Source of the DNA: Oscillospiraceae bacterium | Lineage (GTDB): Bacteria; Bacillota; Clostridia; Oscillospirales; Oscillospiraceae | DNA: 64,000 bases | Direction of reading: 5' to 3' | Assembly: GCA_020025275.1 (NCBI GenBank) | Contig: JAHHSI010000001.1 | Span: 131,784-195,783 of the forward strand | In this document: in pieces, positions 1-7,733 of the stretch | How positions within the stretch are numbered: position 1 is the stretch's first letter | How the letters are laid out: each line of letters begins with the position of its first letter | The notes under the pieces: model-generated | The model's database searches: none | Seen by the model: the letters and a program-made list of their open reading frames with translations, nothing else | What the model was told of the DNA's origin: nothing | Made by a program: the position numbers and the translations under genes

Positions 1-1125
1 GTGTTCCCGGACAATGGTGCGGGCAATGGCCAGGCCCAGCCCGAAACCGGAGTGGTCGGAGCGGCTGTCGTCGGCACGATAAAAGCGGTCAAAGAGATGG
101 GGCAGTTTTTCCGGCGGAATGGGCTCGCCGGGATTCTCCACCTCCAGAAAGGCGCTGCGCTCCGAGCGGTGCAGCGTAAGACGGACGGTGCTGTGGGGCG
201 GGGCGTACTTGATGGCGTTATCCAGCAAAATACCGCACAGCTGGACCAGCTGTGCGCTGCGGCCGGGCAGGGTCACCCCCTCGGTGACATGGTAACGCAG
301 CTCCCGGCCCGCCTCATAGGCCACCGGCTCAAAGCGGAGGGCGGCCTCCGTTACCAGATCGCTGAAGTCAACGGGGGTCAGGGGCGGCTGCTGGTGCGGA
401 TTTTCCAGACGGCTCAGCGTCAGCATATCCTCCACCAAAGCGCGCATCCGCCGTGACTCCGAGCGGATGTTGTCCACATAGCGGCGGTTGTCCGCCTGCG
501 TCTCGTGGAGAAGATCGACGGAGGAGAGGATCACCGTCAGGGGCGTTTTCAGCTCATGGGATGCATCGGACAGGAAGCGCTGTTGTGCCTGCCAGGCCCG
601 CTCTACCGGCTTGGCCACCAAGGAAGAGAGAAAGTAGCTGCATACCAGCAGCACCGCCAGCGCTGCCGCGGCGATGAGCAGGGAGGTGCCCACCAGAGAC
701 CGCAGAGCGGATTGCTCCAGCGAACTGTCGGTAAAGGCAATGCGCAGCGACAGCGGCCGGGATTGGCGCAGGTAACGCAGATGGTACTTGGGGAGCAGCC
801 CGCTCTCCTCGGTGCGGGACAGACAATCCTCAATGATGCTGCGCATGGCCTCGTTGTCGTCCAGTTGATAGTAGCGGCTGCCGGTGATGTGTACGGTGCC
901 GCTGGGATAGACCTCGGCCACGAAGCAGGGCGGAGCAAAGCCGTCTTGCCCCGGGCGCAGGGCATCAAAGAGCCCCACCTCCAGTGCCTGCTCCATGGCC
1001 AGCTCGCTGCCGCGGCGCAGACTGTTGCGGGCGGAGAAAAAGACGCCGGTGAAGATGGTCAGCAAAATAGCGGCAGACAGCAGCATACTCACGCCCGTCA
1101 CCTTCCATCGGAGCTTGCGGATCAT
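1..1125 (-). CDS. Sensor histidine kinase, 3' end outside the window
   Basis: Membrane sensor kinase of a two-component system, expected to autophosphorylate and pass phosphate to the response regulator encoded just upstream. 375 codons are visible. There is an N-terminal membrane segment around residues 10-30, an extracytoplasmic region of about 110 residues, a second membrane segment around 145-170, then a HisKA dimerisation helix with the phospho-acceptor His at residue 190 in SDASHELKTPL. An HATPase domain follows with the N box (LLDNAIKYAP), an F-box-like FDRFYRADD and the G2 box GFGLGLAIA near residue 365. The gene runs off the left edge only shortly after that box, so little is missing. 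Its ATG overlaps the TGA of the response regulator, so the pair is translationally coupled. The signal is not deducible from the extracytoplasmic region. Confidence 0.9.
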   Translation of the reverse strand, partial: MIRKLRWKVTGVSMLLSAAILLTIFTGVFFSARNSLRRGSELAMEQALEVGLFDALRPGQDGFAPPCFVAEVYPSGTVHITGSRYYQLDDNEAMRSIIEDCLSRTEESGLLPKYHLRYLRQSRPLSLRIAFTDSSLEQSALRSLVGTSLLIAAAALAVLLVCSYFLSSLVAKPVERAWQAQQRFLSDASHELKTPLTVILSSVDLLHETQADNRRYVDNIRSESRRMRALVEDMLTLSRLENPHQQPPLTPVDFSDLVTEAALRFEPVAYEAGRELRYHVTEGVTLPGRSAQLVQLCGILLDNAIKYAPPHSTVRLTLHRSERSAFLEVENPGEPIPPEKLPHLFDRFYRADDSRSDHSGFGLGLAIARTIVREH

Positions 1126-1805
1126 GGGGCCGTCACCTCCAAACCGTAGCCCACCAGTCGGACCGTTTTGATTTTCACGGTGGAGTGGAGGTGGGTCAGC
1201 TTGCGGCGTAAAAAGGAGATATAGACCTCCACATTGTTGTCCTCGGCCTCCGAATCATAGCCCCATACGCGGTTGAGGAGCTGCTCCTTGGTGAGGATCT
1301 GCTTGTGGTGGCGCATGAACAGCTCCATCAGGTCGTATTCCTTGCGGCTCAGACGCACGGAGCGCTCGCCGCAGCACAGCAGGAAGGACCCCGGCTCCAG
1401 CCGGAGATCACCGCAGCGAAGCACGTCATCGGTGCGCAGTTCTCCCTCTCCACGCCGCAGCAAAAGGCGGACACAGGCCAAAAGCTCTTCCGGCTCAAAG
1501 GGCTTGGTGAGATAGTAATCGGCGCCGCTGTCCAGTCCCCGCACACGGTCGGAGACATCGCTGCGGGCGGTCAGCATCAATACGGGGACGCCGCAGCCGC
1601 TGCCGCGCAGCTGCTGCAGGAGGGAAAACCCATCCAGACCGGGGAGCATGGCGTCCAACAGCACCAGATCGTAAATGCCCGAGAGGGCGTTATCCAGACC
1701 GGTCTGGCCGTCGTAGCACAGATCCGCGGCATAGCCCTGCCGCTGCAATAGATCGGCCAGTGTCTGGGCCAGGCGTTTTTCATCTTCAATAATCAGTAGG
1801 CGCAC
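1122..1805 (-). CDS. OmpR/PhoB-family response regulator
   Basis: 227-residue DNA-binding response regulator, partner of the overlapping histidine kinase. The receiver domain has the acidic pair at residues 8-9, phospho-acceptor Asp51 (LLLDAML), Thr79 and Lys101 (LTKPF). The C-terminal winged helix (about 130-225) has the usual features of the OmpR class, including the RVWGYD and VEVYISFLRRKL segments. A GTG start is chosen because AGAGAGGAG lies 8 bases upstream. It is transcribed after the DUF4340 lipoprotein gene, 90 bases away, so the three genes probably form one operon. The target genes are unknown. Confidence 0.92.
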   Translation of the reverse strand: MRLLIIEDEKRLAQTLADLLQRQGYAADLCYDGQTGLDNALSGIYDLVLLDAMLPGLDGFSLLQQLRGSGCGVPVLMLTARSDVSDRVRGLDSGADYYLTKPFEPEELLACVRLLLRRGEGELRTDDVLRCGDLRLEPGSFLLCCGERSVRLSRKEYDLMELFMRHHKQILTKEQLLNRVWGYDSEAEDNNVEVYISFLRRKLTHLHSTVKIKTVRLVGYGLEVTAP

Positions 1806-1857
1806 AAAATCACGCTCCTCTCTGAGATGGTTTTTCTATGGTGTATCGTCGCAGGTG

Positions 1858-1877
1858 CCCACGGAAGGTGCCGTGGG
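1858..1877 (-). other. Intercistronic stem-loop
   Basis: CCCACGG and CCGTGGG form a perfect 7-bp stem around a 6-base loop between the DUF4340 lipoprotein gene and the response regulator gene. No T tract follows on the minus strand, so it is more likely a processing or partial attenuation element than a full terminator. Confidence 0.35.
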
Positions 1878-1895
1878 GCGGGAGGACGGATGGTC

Positions 1896-2828
1896 TCAGA
1901 GACCCTGCTGGGCCAGTGTCAGCAGCTGGGTCAGCTGGGCGGCGGGGATGAGGTAAATGGTGGTGTCATCGTTTACCAGTGCATAGTACCCGTCCCCACG
2001 CACGCCGCCGATGGTCAGGCGGAAGGTGTTTTCCACCGCCACCGTATTGACATAGGTCACTGTCAGTACGGCGGCAGGGCTGTCCAGACCGCACAGACCC
2101 GTGACCCCGGCACTGGGGCGGTAATCTACGGCGGACTGGATGCTTGCGGCGGAGATCTCCGCCAACAGGGCGAGCACGGTCTGGGAATCGGCCAGGGCTT
2201 CCCCGGCATACCAAGTACCGTCACTCTGGCGGGTGAAGACGCTGGTGCCGGCACCGCCCTCCAGTGTGACGGAGCGGACCTGATCGGCGGTGAAATGGGG
2301 GATCTGGGGCAGCACCATCATGTCGAAGATGCTGCGGCCGAGCAGGTCTTTCAGGATGGCCGGCGCCTCGTAGATGGCGTCAGGCACATCACTGCGGGTC
2401 ATGTATACGCTCCCGTTTTCAAAGGTGGAACCGAGAGAAAAGGTCAGCGTTTCGCCGCTTTTTCCGGTGGTGGATAGGGACTGTTCCGGACGGCTCAGAC
2501 CATAGGCCGCAGGATCGGTGGCCTCCGGGAGGGGCTGCGCCGCAGCCATGGTATGTACGGTGTCCAGAATCCGTCGGATGTCGTCTTGCTTCAGAGGAAA
2601 TGCCGGATCGTCCCGCCAGTGCCAGGTGCCGTCCTCGCCGCAGGTGAAGTGCAGCGTGGTGGAGCCGTTGAAATACGAGAGCGTGTCAGAACCGGCGATC
2701 TGGGCCGCAGCGTCCGACTGAATGTCGGCCCCGCCGGCATCGGGGGCGTGGGTTTGACAGGCGGCAAGGCTGCCTGCCAGCAGGACAAGGGCCAGTACCG
2801 CCAACAGAATGCGTCGATATGGTTTCAT
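1896..2828 (-). CDS. DUF4340-type lipoprotein
   Basis: 310-residue secreted lipoprotein. The N-terminus has basic residues, a hydrophobic stretch and a lipobox ending LAGSLAAC, so it should be cleaved and lipidated at that Cys. The rest resembles DUF4340 proteins: short beta-rich repeats, each matching a pattern like YGLxxPxxxLxxT..., built as two similar halves. Family members often accompany ABC transporters, but here it heads an operon with a two-component system, so it may be a surface sensor accessory or a target. The start at 2828 is preceded by AAAGGAAA about 11 bases upstream; an upstream in-frame extension has no signal-peptide logic. The molecular function is unknown. Confidence 0.75.
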   Translation of the reverse strand: MKPYRRILLAVLALVLLAGSLAACQTHAPDAGGADIQSDAAAQIAGSDTLSYFNGSTTLHFTCGEDGTWHWRDDPAFPLKQDDIRRILDTVHTMAAAQPLPEATDPAAYGLSRPEQSLSTTGKSGETLTFSLGSTFENGSVYMTRSDVPDAIYEAPAILKDLLGRSIFDMMVLPQIPHFTADQVRSVTLEGGAGTSVFTRQSDGTWYAGEALADSQTVLALLAEISAASIQSAVDYRPSAGVTGLCGLDSPAAVLTVTYVNTVAVENTFRLTIGGVRGDGYYALVNDDTTIYLIPAAQLTQLLTLAQQGL

Positions 2829-2874
2829 GGGTAAGGATTTCCTTTCGTGTGTTCTTCCATCCAAATCGTATACC

Positions 2875-2883
2875 AGTATAGCA
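2875..2883 (-). promoter_or_regulatory. Extended -10 promoter for the lipoprotein operon
   Basis: TGCTATACT on the minus strand, 47 bases upstream of the start codon, fits an extended -10 element. No good -35 box is seen. Confidence 0.5.
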
Positions 2884-3196
2884 AAAAAACAGGGAAAAGA
2901 AAAGAAAAACCGGGAAAAGGACAAAGGGAACGGCCAAAGCAGACGAAAAGTGACGGAAGGGAGCGGCAGGGATGCATATGGTGCCCGGCGGAATGTCAGC
3001 AATGGATCAGACGATGGATAATGGGTATACCATTGCACAGCGCAAGCCGCTGCCGGCGGAGAAAAAAGAAAGCGTGACGTCGGGAAAAGGACCGCCTGCG
3101 GGCGGTCCTTTTTTGCGCCCGTCTCCGAGGGAGGTTCCCTTTGGCCCGATGCTACATAGAATGACGTGGGAGATTTATTCTCCGGTAAGGAGGCAT
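2884..3196. other. Divergent intergenic region with a cryptic leader
   Basis: No gene is supported here. On the plus strand a 7-bp stem (GCAATGG at 2999-3005 with CCATTGC at 3030-3036) precedes the terminator hairpin at 3085-3116, and the ABC importer genes follow. A TPP aptamer was looked for and not found. The region may be a regulatory leader or may encode a small RNA ending at the terminator. Confidence 0.4.
3085..3116 (+). terminator. Intrinsic terminator upstream of the ABC importer
   Basis: AAAAGGACCGCC-TGC-GGGCGGTCCTTTTTT is a strong stem with a T tract on the plus strand and an A tract on the other side, so it could work in both directions. No plus-strand gene precedes it, which suggests attenuation or a small RNA end. 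Confidence 0.75.
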
Positions 3197-3961
3197 ATGA
3201 CGGGCATGATCAAAGTGCAGAACGCCGCCCTGACCTACCAATCCCCGGAGGGGGAGGTGGAGGCATTGCGCGATGTCTCCTTCGCCATGGAGGAAGGGGC
3301 GTTTTACAGTATTGTGGGCCCCTCAGGGTGTGGAAAATCCACCCTGCTGGGGGCGATTGCGGGGCTGGAACAGCTCAGCGGCGGAGCCATCTATCTGGAC
3401 GGAGAGGAGATCCGGGGGCCGAACCCGAAAATCGGCCTGATGCCCCAGAGCGATCAGCTGTTCGGATGGAAGACCATCCGGGACAACGTGCTGCTGGGAC
3501 TGCAGGTGCGCCGGGAAAATACACCGGAGCGCCGGGCCCATGCCGACGAATTGCTGACGCGCTACGGGCTGGCAGAATTTGCTAATAAGCGGCCGGCGCA
3601 GCTCTCCGGTGGGATGCGCCAGCGCTGTTCCCTGATCCGCACGCTGGTTCCTCAGCCGCGGATCCTGCTGCTGGATGAGCCGTTTTCCGCGCTGGACTAC
3701 CAGACGCGGCTGGCCGTCTCGGCAGACGTATACGACATTTTGCGCCGGGAACAGATGACGGCGCTGCTGGTGACCCATGACATCGCCGAGGCCATCAGTA
3801 TGTCAGACCGTGTGGTGGTGCTGTCCGGCCGTCCGGCCGTGGTGAAGAATATCCACGATCTGGGGAGACTGCGTGTGCTCTCCCCCATGGAGCGGCGGGA
3901 CACGGAGGAATTTCACACGTTTTTCAATACCATATGGAAGGAGTTGGAGATCCATGGCTGA
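3197..3961 (+). CDS. ABC importer ATP-binding protein (nitrate/sulfonate/NMT1 type)
   Basis: 254-residue cytoplasmic ATPase of an importer. Walker A GPSGCGKST lies at residues 41-49, a Q loop at about 83, the signature LSGGM at 136-140, Walker B ILLLDEP at 156-162 and the switch His at 194. The sequence is of the SsuB/TauB/ThiZ class. TAAGGAGG at 3186-3193 fits either ATG 3197 (very close spacing) or in-frame ATG 3206 (12 bases), so the start is uncertain by three codons. The end overlaps the permease start by 8 bases. Together with the permease and the lipoprotein it forms a complete importer; the substrate could be an organosulfonate, nitrate, a thiamine precursor or a similar small molecule. 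Confidence 0.9.
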   Translation: MTGMIKVQNAALTYQSPEGEVEALRDVSFAMEEGAFYSIVGPSGCGKSTLLGAIAGLEQLSGGAIYLDGEEIRGPNPKIGLMPQSDQLFGWKTIRDNVLLGLQVRRENTPERRAHADELLTRYGLAEFANKRPAQLSGGMRQRCSLIRTLVPQPRILLLDEPFSALDYQTRLAVSADVYDILRREQMTALLVTHDIAEAISMSDRVVVLSGRPAVVKNIHDLGRLRVLSPMERRDTEEFHTFFNTIWKELEIHG

Positions 3962-4772
3962 GAGAGATACGCTCTCCACCGTCCGAGCACAGTGGCTGCG
4001 CCAACAGCAACACCACCGCAGGAGCATCCGGGTCTGGCAGGTGGCTCTGGTAGTGGGGCTGTTTGCCCTGTGGGAGCTGTCCACCCGCTGGGGGTGGAGC
4101 GACGGCTTTCTGATCTCCAGTCCCTCACGGATGCTCACCACGCTGAGGAACCTGTGCAGCGGCGGAGAATTGCTGCGCCATGTGGGCACATCCTGCCTTG
4201 AAACCGTGGTGGGGTTCACGTTAGGAACGCTGCTGGGGACAGGGATTGCTGTGGTCATGTGGTGGTGGCCCTCGGTAGCGGAGGTGCTCGATCCCTATCT
4301 GGTAGTGCTCAATGCCCTGCCAAAGACGGCATTGGGGCCGATTTTTATTGTCTGGATGGGGGCCGGTGCAGGTGCCATCATTATGATGACCCTGGCCATC
4401 TCCCTAATTGTTACAATTTTGAATATGTATATGGGCTTTCAGTCCACGGATGTGCAGAAGATCCGTCTCATGCGCTCGCTGGGGGCCGACCGGGGCCAGA
4501 TCCTGCGGATGCTGGTGTTTCCGGCCAACTGCCCGACCCTTTTCAATACGCTGAAGGTGAATGTGGGGCTGTCGTGGGTCGGAGTGATCATGGGCGAGTT
4601 TCTTGTCTCCCGCGCCGGTTTGGGGTATCTCATCGTCTACGGCTCGCAGGTGTTCAACATGGATCTGGTCATGACCAGTGTGTTGCTGCTGGCGCTGGCG
4701 GCGGTGCTGATGTACCGACTCGTGCTGTGCGGAGAAAAGATATTACATCATTATTGGGGGGTACAGTCTTGA
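3954..4772 (+). CDS. ABC importer permease (SsuC/TauC/ThiX type)
   Basis: 272-residue inner-membrane permease with about six membrane segments and the BPD-type EAA-like loop (around MRSLGADRGQILRMLVFP) that contacts the ATPase. The ATG at 3954 lies inside the last codons of the ATPase gene, and its stop overlaps the TTG start of the binding-protein gene, so all three are translationally coupled. The family transports aliphatic sulfonates, nitrate or pyrimidine precursors; sequence alone does not settle the substrate. Confidence 0.88.
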   Translation: MAERDTLSTVRAQWLRQQQHHRRSIRVWQVALVVGLFALWELSTRWGWSDGFLISSPSRMLTTLRNLCSGGELLRHVGTSCLETVVGFTLGTLLGTGIAVVMWWWPSVAEVLDPYLVVLNALPKTALGPIFIVWMGAGAGAIIMMTLAISLIVTILNMYMGFQSTDVQKIRLMRSLGADRGQILRMLVFPANCPTLFNTLKVNVGLSWVGVIMGEFLVSRAGLGYLIVYGSQVFNMDLVMTSVLLLALAAVLMYRLVLCGEKILHHYWGVQS

Positions 4773-5773
4773 ATCGAAACAAGGTTTGTGCGGGGCTGCT
4801 GGCAGCCACGCTGCTGCTTGGTTCAGCCCTGATGGGCTGCGGCAGCCGGGAGGAAGCGTACACCACGGTGCGGGTCAACGAGGTGACCCATTCGGTCTTT
4901 TATGCGCCGCAGTATGTGGCCATGCAGCAGGGCTTTTTTAAGTCCGAGGGTCTGGATGTGCAGCTGACCAACGGCGGCGGGGCCGACAAGGTCATGACCG
5001 CCGTAGTGTCGGGACAGGCGGACATCGGTCTGGCCGGGCCGGAGGCCTGCATCTATGTCCGCGGGCAGGGCAAGGAGGATGTTCCGGTGCTCTTTGCCCA
5101 GCTGACGCAGCGGGACGGCTCGTTCCTGGTGGGGCGGACGGCGGAGGCTTTCTCGTGGGAGAATCTGCGGGGAAAAACCGTGATCGGCGGCAGGAAAGGC
5201 GGCGTACCGGAGATGACGCTGGAGTATGTCATGGCGCAAAACGGCGTGGTGCCCAACGTGGATGCCACCGTGGATACGTCGGTGCAGTTCAACATGATGG
5301 CCGGGGCGTTTACCGGCGGCCAAGGGGATTATGTGACGCTCTTTGAGCCCACTGCCACGGAGCTGGAAATGGCCGGCAAGGGATACGTGCTCTGCTCCAT
5401 GGGCGAGGAGAGCGGAGAGATCCCCTATACGGCCTATTTTGCCAACCGCAGCTATGTGGAGAAAAACAGCGATGTGGTGCAGCGCTTCACCAATGCCATT
5501 GCCCGCGCTCAGCGCTGGATGAACGAGCACTCCGACCGGGAGGTGGCCCGGAGCCTTGCTGACCAGTTCCCGGATACCGCACCGGAGGTGCTGGAGCGGG
5601 TGGTGGCCCGGTATCGCGCCATTGACGCCTGGAGCAGCACTCCAGTCATGGAGAAGGCATCGTTGGAGCGCTTGGAGACGGTGATGGAGCACGCCGGTGA
5701 GCTGGACCATGCGGCATGGGTGGATTTTGAGGAGATCGTGGAGAACCGCTTTGCCAGCAAGGCGGTATCCTAA
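4769..5773 (+). CDS. NMT1/SsuA-like substrate-binding lipoprotein
   Basis: 334-residue solute-binding lipoprotein. A signal peptide ends in the lipobox ALMGC near residue 24. The mature part begins with the typical core of the NMT1/SsuA fold (FYAPQYVAMQQGFFKSEGL) followed by a GQADIGLAGPE motif. The TTG start at 4769 has GGGGGG 7 bases upstream and overlaps the permease stop; no ATG would preserve the signal peptide. Expected to deliver a small anionic or heterocyclic substrate to the permease and ATPase encoded upstream. A strong terminator follows. Confidence 0.85.
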   Translation: MNRNKVCAGLLAATLLLGSALMGCGSREEAYTTVRVNEVTHSVFYAPQYVAMQQGFFKSEGLDVQLTNGGGADKVMTAVVSGQADIGLAGPEACIYVRGQGKEDVPVLFAQLTQRDGSFLVGRTAEAFSWENLRGKTVIGGRKGGVPEMTLEYVMAQNGVVPNVDATVDTSVQFNMMAGAFTGGQGDYVTLFEPTATELEMAGKGYVLCSMGEESGEIPYTAYFANRSYVEKNSDVVQRFTNAIARAQRWMNEHSDREVARSLADQFPDTAPEVLERVVARYRAIDAWSSTPVMEKASLERLETVMEHAGELDHAAWVDFEEIVENRFASKAVS

Positions 5774-5782
5774 ATACGTGGA

Positions 5783-5817
5783 ACGGCAGCAGTCCTGGGA
5801 GGACTGCTGCCGTTTTT
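5783..5817. terminator. Bidirectional intrinsic terminator
   Basis: CGGCAGCAGTCC and GGACTGCTGCCG form a 12-bp stem followed by TTTTT on the plus strand. It closes the ABC operon and sits 19 bases from the end of the convergent DUF4015 gene. Confidence 0.9.
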
Positions 5818-5835
5818 CCATACTACCGGAACCTG

Positions 5836-7530
5836 TTAGTGCAGTGCCGGGCGGATGTCGTAGTATTTTTGGATACTGGAAGCGCCGTTCCATGTCATGT
5901 AGCCACCGGTGTGACCGGTGTCCCGCAGAGCGCGGATCTGATCGGCCACCTGCTCGGGTCCATAGTAGGTGTAGGGCTCCCGGATGGCGCTGTAGGCCTG
6001 CAGCCAAGTGCGCACGGCGGCCGGAGTGACCGTTTCCTGCTGCCGTGCTGCTGCTTTTTCACCGAAGGTGTGGAGCATTTCGTAGGGGTGCTCCCACGGC
6101 AGCCAGTCGCCGACGGCGCCGTAGTGATCGGGATAGGGCATGGCGGAGATGGCGTCCACCACGGAGCTGATGGCGGGCCAGTACTGGCCGTAGGCGCACA
6201 CATAGCTCTCGGCGCACTCGCCGAATACGTCGGCGCTGACGTAGGCACCGGCGGGATGGATGCGGTCGCAGGCGTACATCAAAAAGCGCTGGATGGCCTG
6301 GGCCTTGCTCTCGCCGTAGGTGTTGCGGTAATCAATGGCGCTGTCCTCGTATTCCCATGTGCCGTCGGGGAAACGGACATAGTCGAACTGGATCTCGTTG
6401 AAGCCCATCATCTCCACGGCCTCCAGAGCCAGATCCACCTTGTACTGCCAGACGTAGCGGTTGTAGGGGCTGGGCCAATACATCCCGCCGATCTGCATGG
6501 GCTGCCCCGTAGCGGTGGCGGCGATCAGGGCCTCCGGATGATCCACGGCGAAATGGGGGTCGTTGAAGGTGGTGATGCGCCCGATGACATAGTATCCGGC
6601 GTCCTTGATTTTCTGCACGGCGGCCTGATATTCCTCGGCGGTGTTGTAGGCACCTGCGTAGGCCGAGGGCGAGTATTTCTCCATGGTGGGGGAGGCGTAG
6701 CCGATAGCACCGCCATCTTGAATGTCGATGACGAAGGCATTGACGCCGCACCCGGCGGCAATGTCCAGATAGGTATCCACATGGGCCACAAACTCGTTAT
6801 TAAGATAGAGGGCCCGGACCTCCTCCGGCATGGGATTGCCGTCGATGGGCTTCTTTTCCCTCGGATAGTAGTCCAGCCCTGCGGCGTCTCCGCCGCCCCA
6901 GCTGTCGCCGCGGGAGACGTGGAGCTCATAGAGCTTCTGGTCGTAGGGGGCCAGCGCCGCCTCCTCGGTGTCGGATAGATAGCCGGAGCGGACAAAGCCC
7001 TCCTCACCGTTCAGACGGACGCAGTAGCGGGCTACGGAGCCGTCTTCGGCCAGTCCTTCATAGCCCGTTATTTCCAGTGCCTGCCCCCGGTCGGCCAGGG
7101 TCCCGGCCACGGCCCCGCTCTCGTCGGTGAGATTGACCGCCGTGCGGACATACAGGGTTTTGGTGGTGACCACGGCGTGGGGATCATCGGTGAGATTTTC
7201 CTTATTGATCCAGCCGAACTGCTCCTCGCCGAGCACCAGCTGTACCATGTCCGGGTGGTCCTTGTCCTCGCCGACTACATAGGTCACGGAGCTGCCACGC
7301 ACGGCCTCCTGCAGCACATTGCCCTTGTCGTCGTAGATGTCTGCCGTCCGGTGGGCGGCAGCAATATAGCCCTCCGCCGTCACCAGAGGGTGGGGCCGGA
7401 AGACCCACACGGCGGCGGCAGTCAAAGCGGCCACGGCAAGGATCACCACGGGGATCAGCCAACACTTCTTCTTTTTTTGAAACACCTTTTCCTGCGGAAT
7501 TTCGTTTATTTCATGTACGTTCGCTGTCAT
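5836..7530 (-). CDS. DUF4015-type putative glycoside hydrolase
   Basis: 564-residue membrane-anchored enzyme-like protein. A short basic cytoplasmic tail (QKKKKCW) precedes one membrane segment at about residues 24-46. A region of SH3-like character (about 55-200) follows, then a TIM-barrel-like DUF4015 domain (about 235-560) with the family hallmarks FVIDIQDGGAIGY, the GRITTFNDP segment and MGFNEIQFDYVRFPDG, where acidic residues at barrel strand ends are likely catalytic. Family members are predicted glycosidases of unknown substrate. The start at 7530 has GAGGTG four bases upstream. It is divergent from the dockerin/cohesin genes, suggesting a shared role in surface or wall polysaccharide processing, but that link is inferred. 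Confidence 0.82.
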   Translation of the reverse strand: MTANVHEINEIPQEKVFQKKKKCWLIPVVILAVAALTAAAVWVFRPHPLVTAEGYIAAAHRTADIYDDKGNVLQEAVRGSSVTYVVGEDKDHPDMVQLVLGEEQFGWINKENLTDDPHAVVTTKTLYVRTAVNLTDESGAVAGTLADRGQALEITGYEGLAEDGSVARYCVRLNGEEGFVRSGYLSDTEEAALAPYDQKLYELHVSRGDSWGGGDAAGLDYYPREKKPIDGNPMPEEVRALYLNNEFVAHVDTYLDIAAGCGVNAFVIDIQDGGAIGYASPTMEKYSPSAYAGAYNTAEEYQAAVQKIKDAGYYVIGRITTFNDPHFAVDHPEALIAATATGQPMQIGGMYWPSPYNRYVWQYKVDLALEAVEMMGFNEIQFDYVRFPDGTWEYEDSAIDYRNTYGESKAQAIQRFLMYACDRIHPAGAYVSADVFGECAESYVCAYGQYWPAISSVVDAISAMPYPDHYGAVGDWLPWEHPYEMLHTFGEKAAARQQETVTPAAVRTWLQAYSAIREPYTYYGPEQVADQIRALRDTGHTGGYMTWNGASSIQKYYDIRPALH

Positions 7531-7650
7531 AGAACACCTCGCTTGCAAGTATGGTACGCCTATTATAGAGGAAGAGGCGTTGAATTTCTACAAGAATTTC
7601 AAAAAAGACAGAAAAACCCAGTAGTGGCGACAGAAAAATGCGTTCATTTA

Positions 7651-7679
7651 TAGACAAAAAAATCATCGTATGATATAAT
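7651..7679 (+). promoter_or_regulatory. Promoter of the dockerin-cohesin operon
   Basis: TAGACA, a 17-base spacer and TATAAT lie 55 bases upstream of the dockerin gene start, a near-consensus sigma-A promoter. Confidence 0.75.
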
Positions 7680-7733
7680 TTCCACACTTATAGTTATGTA
7701 AATCTGCAGTGCATTTTCAGATAAGGTGAGGCT

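Noticed and set aside
2940..3085. TPP riboswitch upstream of the NMT1-type importer
   Set aside because: The conserved TPP motifs (CTGAGA and the CTGGATAATGCCAGCG-like segment) are not present.
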